From: Saprospiraceae bacterium
GTDB taxonomy: Bacteria; Bacteroidota; Bacteroidia; Chitinophagales; Saprospiraceae
DNA: 40,772 nucleotides
Direction of reading: 5' to 3'
Assembly: GCA_016719855.1 (NCBI GenBank)
Contig: JADJYH010000065.1
Location: 1 to 40,772 of the forward strand
In this document: positions 9,039 through 20,059 of the stretch, in pieces
Position numbering within the stretch: the first letter of the stretch is position 1
How the letters are laid out: each line of letters starts with the position of its first letter
Position numbers and translations under genes: made by a program
The notes under the pieces: generated by a model
What the model saw: the letters and a program-made list of their open reading frames with translations, nothing else
The model's database searches: none
What the model was told of the DNA's origin: nothing

Positions 9039-11483
9039 TCATTTGCTCACCACCAAAATCCAAGTTTCCACGGTTGATTGCCTTGTCAATTGCATGAAAT
9101 ACACGCCAGAAGCATAGTCGCTGAGGTCAAGCAGGAAATCCCGCTGGTGGGCCGTCGGGTAAACGTCCACTAGCCTGCCCGTTGCGTCCACTATCCGCAA
9201 ATCGGCCACTTCCTCCTGGTCGAGTTGGAGATAAAACACGCCGTCAGATGGGTTGGGGTAAATATGGAGTTCCGGCTGCTGCGGCTTGATTTTTTTGACC
9301 TCAAAATCACTAAATACCAAGTCCATGTCCTTCCCGCCGAATGTCACTTCTTTTCCATTTTGCAATACCCCTCGAATGTTCTTGAATCGGATGGTGGTAC
9401 TGGTGCTGGGCAATACCGCCTTTGGATGAATTATCAGCGCCGAGAACAATTTTTCATGCTCCGAAATGGAGTTGCCGTCATCCTTGAACACGGCAAAATG
9501 CAGCTCGCCCGTCAGGCGATTGTGGTCGTCTCGTGTGACGAATGAATGGCTAGGATAACCTGAAAGCGAGGTTTTTGCGGCGTTGATTTGCTCAAAATAG
9601 TTGGTGTCAAATTCGAGCGTCAAGGCCAGTCCCACCAAGCTGTCTAGCGGCTGGCTGTTGACGAAAAGGTTGAAAAAACCTTCCGACCTGTCCAGCACCC
9701 CATCGTTCAAATCTACGGAGGCGCTCAGGTAAAAATCATCGCCGTCGATGTACTGGTCATTTTCCAAATAATCCTGCCTGTACTTGCCGTAGTGAAGCTT
9801 GGTCAGGTTAAAATCTGCGAATTCCACCTTCCCGTTGCCATCGGCGTCGAGGTGCTTGAAGTTGAGGCCGGAGGGCACTGATTGCTGCCAGTCGCCGCCC
9901 GGCTGTGGCGTCCAAACATTTGAGGCATAACGAGGTGGGCCAGTTTCCCCAAAGCCTTGCCCCAAAGTCAGCAAGTCGTAGTGGTTGGCGATGCCATCGT
10001 TGTTGGCGTCGCCGGGCCAAATGCAGTCGGCCTCGCAACTTGGCTGGATACAGGTATTTTCGGGAAAACCTGCCTCGTACATCGCCTTGATTTTCGGGAT
10101 TTCGTCGTAAATCAAAGACACCTGCTCCACGTGGTTCAGTTTTGGGTCAAAATGGGTGGAAAATGCCACGTCTATTTTTTTCACCTCGCCATTTTTGAAG
10201 GACTCGAAAAGCACCGTGCCCACGCCACGCACGTCGAAAGGAGGCAAGTTTTCGGCGTACTGTGACCAGCCGTCGGGGTCGTTGGGGTCGTCGGGGAAGG
10301 CTAAACGGGTCGTTTGAAGGTTTGGGATACCGGGGGCATAACCTGCTCCACCAATGGTCAATGGCGTACCGTCCTTCCAGCTTCCCGTGAGGTAGCGGTA
10401 AAACTCGATGGCAATAACTGGGTCGGTCGTGCCTGTTGGTGGGGAGTTTAAAGAGTTGGTGGTAATTTGAAAGCCGGATATTTCTTGGTTCAGGAAGGTG
10501 ACTGCCTGGGTTGGCGGAAATTCACCGTAAGAATGGATGCCGTCGCAACTTTGCTGGTCTTCAGGCTGCGCATTGTAGGCAAAATAACTGTTCAAATCGG
10601 GCGCACAGCCTGCGTAGTCGTCCTTGTGGCAACCAATTTCAATATCCGACCACATCCCGGCGTATACATCCGAATAGTCCCGACCGGAGCGGTTGATGAT
10701 TTTTTGGGAAACAAAAAGGGTGCTGTTGAGCAGTGGATTGTCGAAGCACCTGAAAGCCCAAGCAGACAGCTGTATTTCAACTCCGAATGCTGCCCCGCCT
10801 GTTTCAAGGTGCTGCCCAGCAGCATCGTTGTAAACTTGCCAGACCATTTGTTCAGGGATAACGCCGGGAGCAACCCCCTCCGGCAATGGGTAATCACCTT
10901 GGAATGCATTGTACTTGCCGTCTCCATTTCGGTCAAAAAATGGGGCCGCACCATCGGGCATTTCCGGCAGTTGGAAGCCGTTCACCGTACTGAAATAGGG
11001 ATTGCGCTGACCCGGCCAGCCGATTACTGACAGCACAGGTTGGTCAATGGTGCCATTGTCCTCGTAATCGGCGATATGCTGCTCAACATCTAACCGCTCG
11101 ACACTCCAAACTTTGTTGAAATGCAGTAAATCTTCCGTGGAAAAAGGCAGTCCAGTGGCGGGGTCAAGCGGGCTGGGGTAGTAATCAAACACATCGCCAT
11201 TAAGGCCAAAAGTTTGCCCAGCTACCCTAAGTTGCCCGTCGTCATCTATTGCACCAAGCCACAATGAGCCAGTGTAAAAAGTGCCTGGCGAGGATTCATT
11301 TTGATAGGGGACTACGTACTGTATATCGTCCTGCCCATCCCAGAACATCGAGCCACCCGCTGCAAAAATGGTGCGGATGTCGTTGGCATGGAAAACAACA
11401 GATTCAGTTTGAAAGGTTTGTGCATGAAGACAGTTTGCGGTTAGCAAAACAAAGGCAAGCGTCGAGCAATAAACATTTTTCAT
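9039..11483 (-). CDS. T9SS type A secreted protein with dockerin-like calcium segment
   Basis: An uninterrupted protein of 814 residues. The signal peptide is MKNVYCSTLAFVLLTANCLHA, cleaved before QTFQTE. The first 480 residues are rich in aromatic and Asp/Gly residues and contain a repeated type of segment seen in secreted Bacteroidota proteins of unknown function. A dockerin-like part follows at roughly 485-575 (WPGDANNDGIANHYDLLTLG and later LDADGNGKVEFADFNLTKLH), both with Asp-rich calcium-loop spacing. The C-terminal 75 residues form a type A sorting domain (LHIYPNPSDGVFYLQL, ending GVYFMQLTRQSTVETWILVV). It is therefore exported by the T9SS and probably anchored. No catalytic motif was recognised. 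Confidence 0.85.
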   Translation of the reverse strand: MKNVYCSTLAFVLLTANCLHAQTFQTESVVFHANDIRTIFAAGGSMFWDGQDDIQYVVPYQNESSPGTFYTGSLWLGAIDDDGQLRVAGQTFGLNGDVFDYYPSPLDPATGLPFSTEDLLHFNKVWSVERLDVEQHIADYEDNGTIDQPVLSVIGWPGQRNPYFSTVNGFQLPEMPDGAAPFFDRNGDGKYNAFQGDYPLPEGVAPGVIPEQMVWQVYNDAAGQHLETGGAAFGVEIQLSAWAFRCFDNPLLNSTLFVSQKIINRSGRDYSDVYAGMWSDIEIGCHKDDYAGCAPDLNSYFAYNAQPEDQQSCDGIHSYGEFPPTQAVTFLNQEISGFQITTNSLNSPPTGTTDPVIAIEFYRYLTGSWKDGTPLTIGGAGYAPGIPNLQTTRLAFPDDPNDPDGWSQYAENLPPFDVRGVGTVLFESFKNGEVKKIDVAFSTHFDPKLNHVEQVSLIYDEIPKIKAMYEAGFPENTCIQPSCEADCIWPGDANNDGIANHYDLLTLGQGFGETGPPRYASNVWTPQPGGDWQQSVPSGLNFKHLDADGNGKVEFADFNLTKLHYGKYRQDYLENDQYIDGDDFYLSASVDLNDGVLDRSEGFFNLFVNSQPLDSLVGLALTLEFDTNYFEQINAAKTSLSGYPSHSFVTRDDHNRLTGELHFAVFKDDGNSISEHEKLFSALIIHPKAVLPSTSTTIRFKNIRGVLQNGKEVTFGGKDMDLVFSDFEVKKIKPQQPELHIYPNPSDGVFYLQLDQEEVADLRIVDATGRLVDVYPTAHQRDFLLDLSDYASGVYFMQLTRQSTVETWILVVSK

Positions 11484-11584
11484 AGCTGCAAAATTTAGTA
11501 GGTAAAAAAGGGAATTTTATTAGCGGGCAAGATAACATTTTGCCGATCGGCAAACAATCATAATTGAGGTAAAATGTGGGGGAC

Positions 11585-11610
11585 TTGAAAAGATTAGCAT
11601 CCTATCTTTG
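11585..11610 (+). promoter_or_regulatory. Candidate Bacteroidota promoter for purM
   Basis: TATCTTTG at 11603-11610 fits the -7 consensus TAnnTTTG, with a TTG at 11585-11587. The 15-nt gap is shorter than usual. Transcription would begin near 11616, about 32 nt before the ATG at 11648, which argues against the earlier in-frame start at 11576. Confidence 0.5.
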
Positions 11611-11647
11611 CCCGCCCTTCGTCATTCCCGAAGGGAACCAATGCTCA

Positions 11648-12826
11648 ATGAAATACAAATACGACCTCCGAGGCGTCAGTGCCAGCAAAGACGATGTTCA
11701 CGCCGCCATCAAGCACTTGGACAAGGGGCTTTTCCCATTGTCTTTTTGTAAAATAATGCCCGACGTGGTGGCCGGTAGCGAGCGCCACTGCAACATCATG
11801 CATGCCGACACAGCGGGCACGAAGACCAGCCTCGCCTACCTTTACTGGCGGGAGACGGGCGACCTCAGCGTGTGGAAAGGCATCGCGCAGGACGCCCTCG
11901 TGATGAATCTGGACGACATGGCCTGTGTAGGCTGTACCGACGGCATCCTCGTCAGCTCCACCATTGGCCGGAACAAGAACCTGATACCCGGGGAAGTTAT
12001 CTCCACCCTCATCCAGGCGGCAGTGGATTTTGTGGAAAACATGGCGCAGCACGGCATCGGCCTCCACCTCTCCGGCGGTGAGACGGCGGACGTGGGCGAC
12101 ATCGTTCGCACCATTGACGTGGGCTACACGACCTTTGCCCGAATGAAGCGCAACGAGCTGATTGTCAATGATATAAAAGCGGGCGACGTGATCGTTGGAC
12201 TGGCCAGCTACGGCCAAGCCAGCTACGAGACCGAGTACAACGGCGGCATGGGCAGCAATGGCCTGACCAGCGCCCGACATGATGTTTTCTCCAAAATCTA
12301 TGCGGAAAAATACCCCGACAGCTTCGACCCGAACACCCCCGGTGAGGTGATTTACACGGGGTCAAAAAAGCTGACCGACACTATTGAAATTGATGGTAAA
12401 AAAATTCCAGTCGGCAAGCTGGTGCTCTCCCCTACCCGCACCTATCTGCCCGTCATCAAGCGGGTACTCGACGAGTTCAAAGGGCAGCGCCGCAAGCTCA
12501 TCCACGGCCTTGTACACTGCTCTGGTGGCGGCCAAACAAAGGTGAAGCATTTCCTAAAAAACAAGCGGGTAGTGAAGGACAACCTGCTGCCCATTCCCCC
12601 GCTTTTTGACCTCATCCAAAAAGAATCGGGCACGGGCTGGCGGGAGATGTACCAGGTTTTCAACATGGGCCAACGGCTGGAGTTTTATGTCGGGCAAAAG
12701 GACGCACAGGCCATCATAGACATCGCCCGGTCGTTCCATATTGACGCACAAGTGGTTGGTTATGTGGAAGATATGACGGGTGAACAGGTGCGGGTGGAGA
12801 GCGAGTTTGGGAGGTTTGAGTATTGA
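11648..12826 (+). CDS. purM: Phosphoribosylformylglycinamidine cyclo-ligase (AIR synthase)
   Basis: PurM converts formylglycinamidine ribonucleotide to aminoimidazole ribonucleotide with ATP in purine synthesis, in the cytoplasm. The 392-residue protein begins MKYKYDLRGVSASKDD and shows AIR-synthase landmarks: HADTAGTKTSLAYLYW, the QDALVMNLDDMACVG segment, a glycine-rich LSGGETADVGDIV and a late HCSGGGQTK. It is of the longer Bacteroidota type. The gene is intact and stands alone. Upstream it faces the divergent T9SS gene, and downstream it is followed by the G-rich tract. The ATG is supported by the promoter box that lies inside the longer open frame. Confidence 0.93.
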   Translation: MKYKYDLRGVSASKDDVHAAIKHLDKGLFPLSFCKIMPDVVAGSERHCNIMHADTAGTKTSLAYLYWRETGDLSVWKGIAQDALVMNLDDMACVGCTDGILVSSTIGRNKNLIPGEVISTLIQAAVDFVENMAQHGIGLHLSGGETADVGDIVRTIDVGYTTFARMKRNELIVNDIKAGDVIVGLASYGQASYETEYNGGMGSNGLTSARHDVFSKIYAEKYPDSFDPNTPGEVIYTGSKKLTDTIEIDGKKIPVGKLVLSPTRTYLPVIKRVLDEFKGQRRKLIHGLVHCSGGGQTKVKHFLKNKRVVKDNLLPIPPLFDLIQKESGTGWREMYQVFNMGQRLEFYVGQKDAQAIIDIARSFHIDAQVVGYVEDMTGEQVRVESEFGRFEY

Positions 12827-12899
12827 ACTTGCAATGTTACTTTTTAGGTAAAATTCGTTTATTGGGTTTTCCACCTAATTTTTTCACCTAAATCTTCAA

Positions 12900-13830
<931 letters not shown>

Positions 13831-14108
13831 GTTTTGGTCGTTTCATATTAAATTTTTTCGCCAATCTGGCACAGTTTTCGTGTATTCCAAATAAATCTAA
13901 TCTGACAATGGCGACAAGCATTCTGACGCCGATAGGATAGACAAAAGGAACCTTACCGAAAACAGCATTTTCCAGCGAACACTAAAATTTTACGGCAAAA
14001 CCCACTTCCTGTTCAAAGTTGGACACCCTGCTTTGCGCCCCAGCGCACGGGCAGTGCTTTGCCTTTGAATCAGCTTGATAAATTTTCGGAAACAAAAACC
14101 GTAGTTCC
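13831..14108. other. Intergenic leader upstream of the T9SS cassette
   Basis: Normal composition returns at about 13830. No ORF of note was seen. The region presumably carries the promoter for the three-gene cassette starting at 14109. A weak TAAATTTT at 14079-14086 lies at the right distance from the ATG but lacks a well-spaced upstream box. Confidence 0.4.
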
Positions 14109-16137
14109 ATGAATTGGATGAAACGTCATTTACTCGTACTCGCTTTGTTTTTTGCGGCTGTTGCCCTTCGGGCCGATGGCATTTTCCCGGTGGACACGCT
14201 CCATGCCTACTCACTGGACTGCCAGTCCGCCAATGTCTGCCTGCCCATTCCGGCGTCGGATTTTTCACATTACATGATTTTTCAAAATGGCAGTCCATAC
14301 GCTTCGGGCGTGTCTGGCTGTGATTTTGACACCACCATCACCTATAGCTACAACACGCTGCTGGGACTGGGCAACATGGGGCCATATCACCTTGATGCTT
14401 GGACAGTGAACGGACAGACCCACGACGGGATGTTCATGAACATCAACGACTTGGTGGCCATGCTGAACCAGTGGGACCCAACGGGTTTCTGGAGCCACGA
14501 GCCTGCCACGTTGAGCATCAAAGGTGGCGCCTCGGGCAGCAGCTACTCTGACATGGGCGTAACGGTGATGCTCAACTCCACCCAGTCCATCATCGGCCTG
14601 AACTTTGGGCTGTTGCCGCAAGGCACCGAAATGCAGTTCCAGGCAGGCATGAACTCGATTATTGCCATTGAACTTGCCACTGGCGCAAAGGACACGCTGA
14701 TGGTAATGGTGGAATGCTTGGTGCTGCCACCACCAGCCTATTTTTACGATACCATCCCGGCGGACAGCCTGCCCTACGTCTTGTGCCTGAACAATTTCAA
14801 CTTTTTCGGTACGCCAGTGTCCATCGAAAACTTCTGCCCAGGTGAGAGCGGCGAATACGTTGATTTTTACCTCGACGAGAACAATTTTTGCGTGAAATAT
14901 CAGGGGCTGAAATGCGGCGGCACTGAGCAAGCCTGCATCGTAGTCTGCGACGACATCGGCATGTGCGACACAACCTACCTTTTCATAACGGTGGATGCCT
15001 CGTTGTGCCAAGCCAACAGCCGCAAAGTGGTGGACACCTTACTCATCAACTTCGACAGCGTTTATTGCCTTGATTTGAGCAATGTGCCGGGCACGGTCGT
15101 GTCCATCGAAAATATCTGCCCGGACGAAAGTGGCGAGAGCGTGGACTTTGAGTTTGACCCCGTTACGAACTGCATTACCTACACGGGGTTTGCCCCTGGC
15201 CTCGACCAAGCTTGCTTCCTAATCACCGACGACTACGGAAACACTGACACCACAATACTTTGCGTGTACGTCCGCCTACCGGAGACTGGTACAATTATTG
15301 ACACCATCGTGCTGGGTTCTAACGAAATCTATTGCGTTGACACAACTGAATTGGCTGGCAATATTGAAAGTATTACAAATATTTGCCCTGATTTTTCCGG
15401 CGACGATGTGGAGTTTACAGTTAACAATGTATCTTTATGCGTCGTTGCAAATGGCATTGCCATCGGCACCGATTCGGCTTGTATCGTCATCTGCGATGAC
15501 TACGGCGTTTGCGACACAACTTATGTGTACATTACCGTTTTACCAGACACTTTAAGCCCATGCGCTAATTCCCTTCCCCGATGCCGTAGATGATACGGCA
15601 ACTGCACTGTTGAACACCCCTGTAAATATTGACATTTTGGCGAACGATACCCTCGGCAATTGTCTTCCTGTGGAACTGACCGTGCTCGACCCAAGCAGCG
15701 GTGGCATCGGCCCGAACCACGGCCTGACAGTGTTGAACCCGAACGAAACGGTGGATTACATCCCCAATCAGGATTTCTGCGGACTCGATACCTTCCAGTA
15801 CGTGCTCTGCAACCCGGTTGGCTGTGACACCGCCACGGTCGTCATTGATGTTTCTTGTTCAACAGACCCAGGTGACATCATCATTTACAATGGCTTTTCG
15901 CCGAACAATGATGGCACAAACGAGGTGTTCAAGATTGAAAACATTGATGAGTATCCAGAAAATAACGTCACTGTTTACAACCGATGGGGAAACTTGGTAT
16001 TCACAGAAGATGGCTATAACAACACATGGAAAGGCACCTACAAAGGCGCCGACCTTCCCGATGGAACCTATTTTTACCGAATAGACCTCGGCGACAAGCG
16101 AAACAAATACAACGGTTTTGTTCACATTCAAAGATAA
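14109..16137 (+). CDS. Adhesin-like protein with T9SS type B C-terminal (gliding-motility-associated) domain
   Basis: A secreted protein of about 676 residues with a signal peptide MNWMKRHLLVLALFFAAVALRA. After a unique region there are three related modules of about 85 residues, at about 220, 310 and 400. Each contains SIENxCPxxSGexVdF, then C..Y.G...G..QACxV..DD.G.CDTT.l.I.V. A cadherin-like or long Ig-like module follows (DAVDDTATALLNTPVNIDIL). The C-terminus, from about residue 590, is a type B T9SS domain: YNGFSPNNDGTNEVFKIENI, VYNRWGNLVF, W.GTYKGADLPDGTYFY. The frame breaks near 15577, where one surplus base or two missing bases lie before FPDAVDD. Type B cargo typically depends on SprF-like proteins, and such a gene follows directly. 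Confidence 0.85.
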
Positions 16138-16144
16138 AATCCAT

Positions 16145-16230
16145 AATTGTTGAATTGTTCCGATTGTTGAATTGCCATTGTGGCGTCCTCAACAATTCAA
16201 CAATATCAACAATTCGACAATTTCTCAACG
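16145..16230. repeat. Word-reiterated inverted repeat (vocabulary TTGTTGAATTG)
   Basis: The left arm (16145-16176) contains TTGTTGAATTGTT twice with small changes. The right arm (16187-16230) contains its complement AACAATTCAACAATATCAAC and variants. It fills most of the gap between the adhesin stop (16137) and the PorP start (16266). It can form a long imperfect hairpin, without a terminal T-tract. Confidence 0.85.
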
Positions 16231-16265
16231 TAACCATTCAAAGCAGAATTTTTCAAAATTCCTTC

Positions 16266-17276
16266 ATGATGAAAAAATCATTGACCTTATTCATGTTCGT
16301 GTTGCTCTTGGGTAAAATGGCTTTCGCCCAGCAGGAACCCATGTTCACCAAGTACATGTTCAACAGCTTGGTCTTCAACCCAGCCTACGCTGGCTCCAAG
16401 GAATACCTGTCGCTGGGCTTGCTCCACCGCTCACAGTGGGTGGAGATTGACGGCGCACCCATCACACAATCACTTACAGCGCATACCCCGCTCCGCAACC
16501 AGCGTGTGGGCGTCGGCCTCAGCGTGGTGAACGACATCATCGGCCCAACCCGCACGACCGGTGTCAACCTTTCCTACGCGTACCGCATCCCAATGGGCAA
16601 ATACAAGCTGAGCATCGGCTTGCAGGGAGGCGTGGAGAATTACGACGCAAACTGGAGCGACTTAATCCTTGATGAAGACCAAGACCCCGTTTTTGCGGAC
16701 GATGTAAACCTGCTCCTGCCCAACTTCGGCATGGGACTGTATTTCTACAGCGAAAAATTTTATATCGGCGCATCCAGCCCGCACCTGGTTGAGTACGACC
16801 TCAGCAAAAGCAACAATGGCGGTCAAGAAATTTACGCCCGAAAAGTCCGCCACTTTTTCTTCACGACAGGAGCAGCCATTCCGCTCAAGGGCGATGCACT
16901 TGTTTTCAAGCCTTCTTTTCTCTGGAAAAACGTGGGTGCCGACAAGCGCCTGTCCAAACTGGAGCCTTTCAAGGACATTGGCGCACCGAACGAATTCGAC
17001 ATTGACCTGTCCCTGTTGTTTCAACAGACGCTTTGGGTCGGCGCATCATTTCGTTCGGCCTTCTCCGTAAAGCCTTTCGAAAATCCAGCCCGCAGCTCAG
17101 TTGAATCTGCCGATGTTTGGGTTTCGTATTTGCTGAAAAGCGGCTTGCGCATTGGTGCAGCCTACGATTACCCGCTCACCGACCTCAACAAAGTGACCTC
17201 TGGCGCTTTTGAATTGATGATTGGTTACGAATTTGATTTCAGGGAAAATAAAGTAATCACACCAAGGTACTTCTAA
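16266..17276 (+). CDS. PorP/SprF-family type IX secretion outer-membrane protein
   Basis: A 336-residue beta-barrel protein with a signal peptide MMKKSLTLFMFVLLLGKMAFA, cleaved before QQEPMFTKYMFN. The opening Q.P.FTqYMFN....NPAYAGS is diagnostic of the PorP/SprF family, and the end IGYEFDFRENKVITPRYF is also family-like. In this family SprF is needed for export of the type B adhesin SprB, and PorP links to PorE and the T9SS attachment complex. Here it lies between a type B cargo gene and a PorE-like gene, which suggests dedicated handling of that cargo. The start at 16266 is chosen for the signal peptide. An upstream extension of the frame to 16026 lies inside the preceding gene. Confidence 0.92.
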   Translation: MMKKSLTLFMFVLLLGKMAFAQQEPMFTKYMFNSLVFNPAYAGSKEYLSLGLLHRSQWVEIDGAPITQSLTAHTPLRNQRVGVGLSVVNDIIGPTRTTGVNLSYAYRIPMGKYKLSIGLQGGVENYDANWSDLILDEDQDPVFADDVNLLLPNFGMGLYFYSEKFYIGASSPHLVEYDLSKSNNGGQEIYARKVRHFFFTTGAAIPLKGDALVFKPSFLWKNVGADKRLSKLEPFKDIGAPNEFDIDLSLLFQQTLWVGASFRSAFSVKPFENPARSSVESADVWVSYLLKSGLRIGAAYDYPLTDLNKVTSGAFELMIGYEFDFRENKVITPRYF

Positions 17277-17362
17277 GGATTGAAGGATTGATGGATTGAA
17301 GGTTTCAAGCAACCCAATCCTTCAACCATTCACTCCTTCTTCCATTCAATCCTTCAATCCTT
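17274..17362. repeat. Word-reiterated inverted repeat (vocabulary GGATTGAA)
   Basis: The left arm starts at the PorP stop codon itself (TAAGGATTGAAGGATTGATG, 17274-17293). The right arm ends AATCCTTCAATCCTT at 17362, so the outermost 17 bases pair perfectly. Variants of GGATTGAA recur four times on the left and as complements five times on the right. It fills the gap to the ATG at 17378. Confidence 0.9.
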
Positions 17363-17377
17363 AAAAGAAAGATAGCC

Positions 17378-19881
17378 ATGCGAAATATTCTCACCCCAGT
17401 GTTCCTCCTTTTTTTCGCCTTCGGAGCAATGGCACAGGCGGGTAAACTCAAAACTGCGCAGCAAAAAATGGACAACCTCGACTATATCGGGGCCATCGAG
17501 CTGTACAACCAGATTTTGGAAAAAAGCGACGACGCCACGGCCAAAATCAACCTCGCCGAGGCATACCGCAAAATCAACGACACACCCAACGCCGAGTTTT
17601 GGTACGGCCAAGTGGTGCGGCTGCCACAGGCAGAACCAATCCACAAGCTGTACTACGGCATGATGCTCCAGCGCAACGGCAAATGCGACGTGGCAAGGGA
17701 GTGGTTCCAGCAGTTCGTTGACCTCGCACCAGACGACCAGCGGGGCCAGTACCTGCTCAACGCCTGCGACTACGAAGAGGAACTGATGACCAAGAGCGTG
17801 TCCAGCTACGAAATCACGAACTGCGACTTCAACTCCGCTTCTGACGATTTCAGCCCATTTACCTACAAAAACGGCTTGGTATTCTCCTCGGAGCGTGACA
17901 CCAATCCCATAATCCGCCGCACGCACAACTGGACTGGCAACCCCTTCCTCGAACTTTACTACGTGGATGCCAAACAGCAGGGCAGCAAGGAAAATGGTTG
18001 CGGCAGCTACACTTTTTAGCCCAGGAGAAGTTCTCCAACGAAATCAACACCAAGTTCCATGATGCTTCCGTGGCCTTTTCGAAGAACGGCGAGGAGATAT
18101 TTTTCACTCGCAACAACTTCCTCGACGGCAAAAAAGAAGCCGACGACGCTGGCATCATGCGCCTGAAAATCTTCTACGCCCGCAGCGAGGGTGAGGGCAA
18201 ATGGGGCGAGCTGCAAAGCCTTCCGTTCAACTCCAACGAGTACTCGGTGGCGCACCCGGCACTTTCTGCCGATGGCAACAAGCTCTATTTCGCTTCGGAC
18301 ATGCCCGGCGGTTTTGGCGGGATGGACCTCTACGTTTCCGACAAGGAAAGCGGACGCTGGGGCCCTCCGATGAACCTCGGCCCAGAAGTAAACACCGAAG
18401 GCCACGAGATTTTCCCTTACGTGGCACCGGACGGCAAGCTCTACTTTGCCTCCGATGGGCATGTCGGTCTGGGCGGCCTTGATATTTACTACACCAGCTT
18501 AAAAGAAGGCGACGTGTGGTCGGCACCAGAAAACATCGGCTACCCGATGAACACCGTGTCCGATGATTTCAGCATCGTTTTCACCGAAGAAGGCACTTGC
18601 GGCTTCCTTGCTTCCGACCGGGAAGGCGGTGTAGGCCACGACGATATTTACAGCTTCAAAAAGACGGCGCTTTCTGTTGAGGTGCTTGTTTTTGATGAAA
18701 GAACAGAGGCCCCACTTGAAGGGGCTACCGTGTACGTTGCCTGCAAGGAGGATTCGTTGACCACCAACGCCGAGGGCAAGGTTACTTTTGACCTCAAGCT
18801 CAACGAAGTTTGCAAACTAACTGCCAGCTTGGAGGACTATTTGCCCGCCGATGCTGAGGCCAGCACCAAAAACCTGTCGCTGACCGACAAACTGGAGGTG
18901 AAAATACCGCTGCGCCGCTCCGCAATGTTCGAAGTGGAAGGCGTAGTCTTCGATGCCTTCACCAGCCTGCCGATGGAGGGTGCTACCGTGACCATCGAAA
19001 ACGATTGTGGCCAGCCGTTGGCGCAGCCTTACACCACCAGCATAAATGGTCGCTACGCCTTCAAGCTCGACATGGATTGCTGTTATAAAATCAAGGCTAC
19101 GCAGTCCAATTATTTCGCTGGCATTGCCGAAAACGTTTGCACCAAGGGCAAAACGGAGTCGGAAACATTAAAAGAGAATCTGTACTTACAGCCGACCAAT
19201 ACTATCACGCAAAAAGATGATCCTCGCAATCAGCCTAAAGGCCCTGGTGGCCTTGACCCTGACCCTGTTCCTGGGCAACTGGAAACCAATTATACTTACT
19301 ACGACCCAATCACAGATACTTGGATGGATAAAGAAACAAGGTTGCCTGCACAAGGAAGGTATCCAGATGATAGGGTTTATGAAAAAGGAGTTTTGAAAAG
19401 TGGTCCAATTATCCCTGGCCCTACACCTCCAGGCCCCGGTGGCGAGATTGCGTACCTCCTCCACATCTACTACGACTTCGACCAGGCATTCATCCGTGAC
19501 GATGCTGTGGCTGAGTTGGATAAATTGAAAAAACTGATGGATGAAAATCCGCAGTACATCATAGAAATTGGTTCGCACACCGATGCACGTGGCTCTGGCC
19601 ACTACAACCAGCGTCTTTCTCAGCGCCGTGCCGAGTCAGTGGTTCGCTGGCTATCCGACAAGGGCATCAATCGCAGCAAGCTCGTGGCCCGTGGCTACGG
19701 CGAGCAGGTGAACGTGAACGACTGCGTGAACAACGTGCCCTGCACCGAGCGGGAGCACCAGATGAACCGCCGCACAGAATTCAAGGTCATCGGCTGCACC
19801 GATTGTGTGGACAAAGCCAAAATCGTTTCCAAGGAAAATAAAAACGTGCGGGTGGATGAGTGCAAAAGCTGCCCGTTTTAA
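17378..19881 (+). CDS. PorE-like OmpA-family protein (TPR + PD40 propeller + CRD + OmpA_C), one frameshift
   Basis: A protein of about 834 residues with a signal peptide MRNILTPVFLLFFAFGAMA. The order is a TPR-like helical part (20-130), a PD40/WD40-like propeller (about 150-430, with repeats such as ALSADGNKLYFASDMPGG and VAPDGKLYFASDG), two carboxypeptidase-regulatory-like domains (about 440-600) and a C-terminal OmpA domain (IYYDFDQAFIRDDAVAELDK, IGSHTDARGSGHYNQRLSQR, VARGYGE). This is the architecture of PorE, which binds peptidoglycan and PorP in the Porphyromonas T9SS. The C-terminus ends in a small Cys-containing tail. The frame breaks near 18014 at a run of five T; one more T restores TFLAQEKFSNEIN. 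It is co-oriented with the PorP-like and adhesin genes. Confidence 0.9.
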
Positions 19882-19888
19882 GACCATG

Positions 19889-19911
19889 GACTTTAGACTT
19901 TAGACCTTAGA
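19889..19911 (+). repeat. Single-arm word repeat (vocabulary CTTTAGA)
   Basis: ACTTTAGACTTTAGACCTTA type words follow 8 bases after the PorE-like stop codon. No pairing arm is visible nearby. It resembles one arm of the other word-reiterated gaps. Confidence 0.6.
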
Positions 19912-19926
19912 TGGCACGGGGCCATG

Positions 19927-19965
19927 AAAAAGCGCTGGGAAATTCTTCCTGGCGCTTTTTCTTTT
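19927..19965 (+). terminator. Terminator of the T9SS cassette
   Basis: The stem AAAAAGCGC / GCGCTTTTT (19927-19935 and 19952-19960) is followed by CTTTT. It closes the adhesin, PorP-like and PorE-like gene run. Confidence 0.8.
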
Positions 19966-20059
19966 GGGTAAAAAATGGATTTTTGCGCCGTCAACCGTTG
20001 GCGGACTGCCAATTCGGGCAAGCCGACCACCGACCACCGTTTACCGTTAACCGTTTTTT

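Noticed and set aside
9003..9063. N-terminal extension of the SMP-30-like lipoprotein to 9063
   Set aside because: It overlaps the upstream T9SS gene and would remove the lipoprotein signal from the N-terminus.
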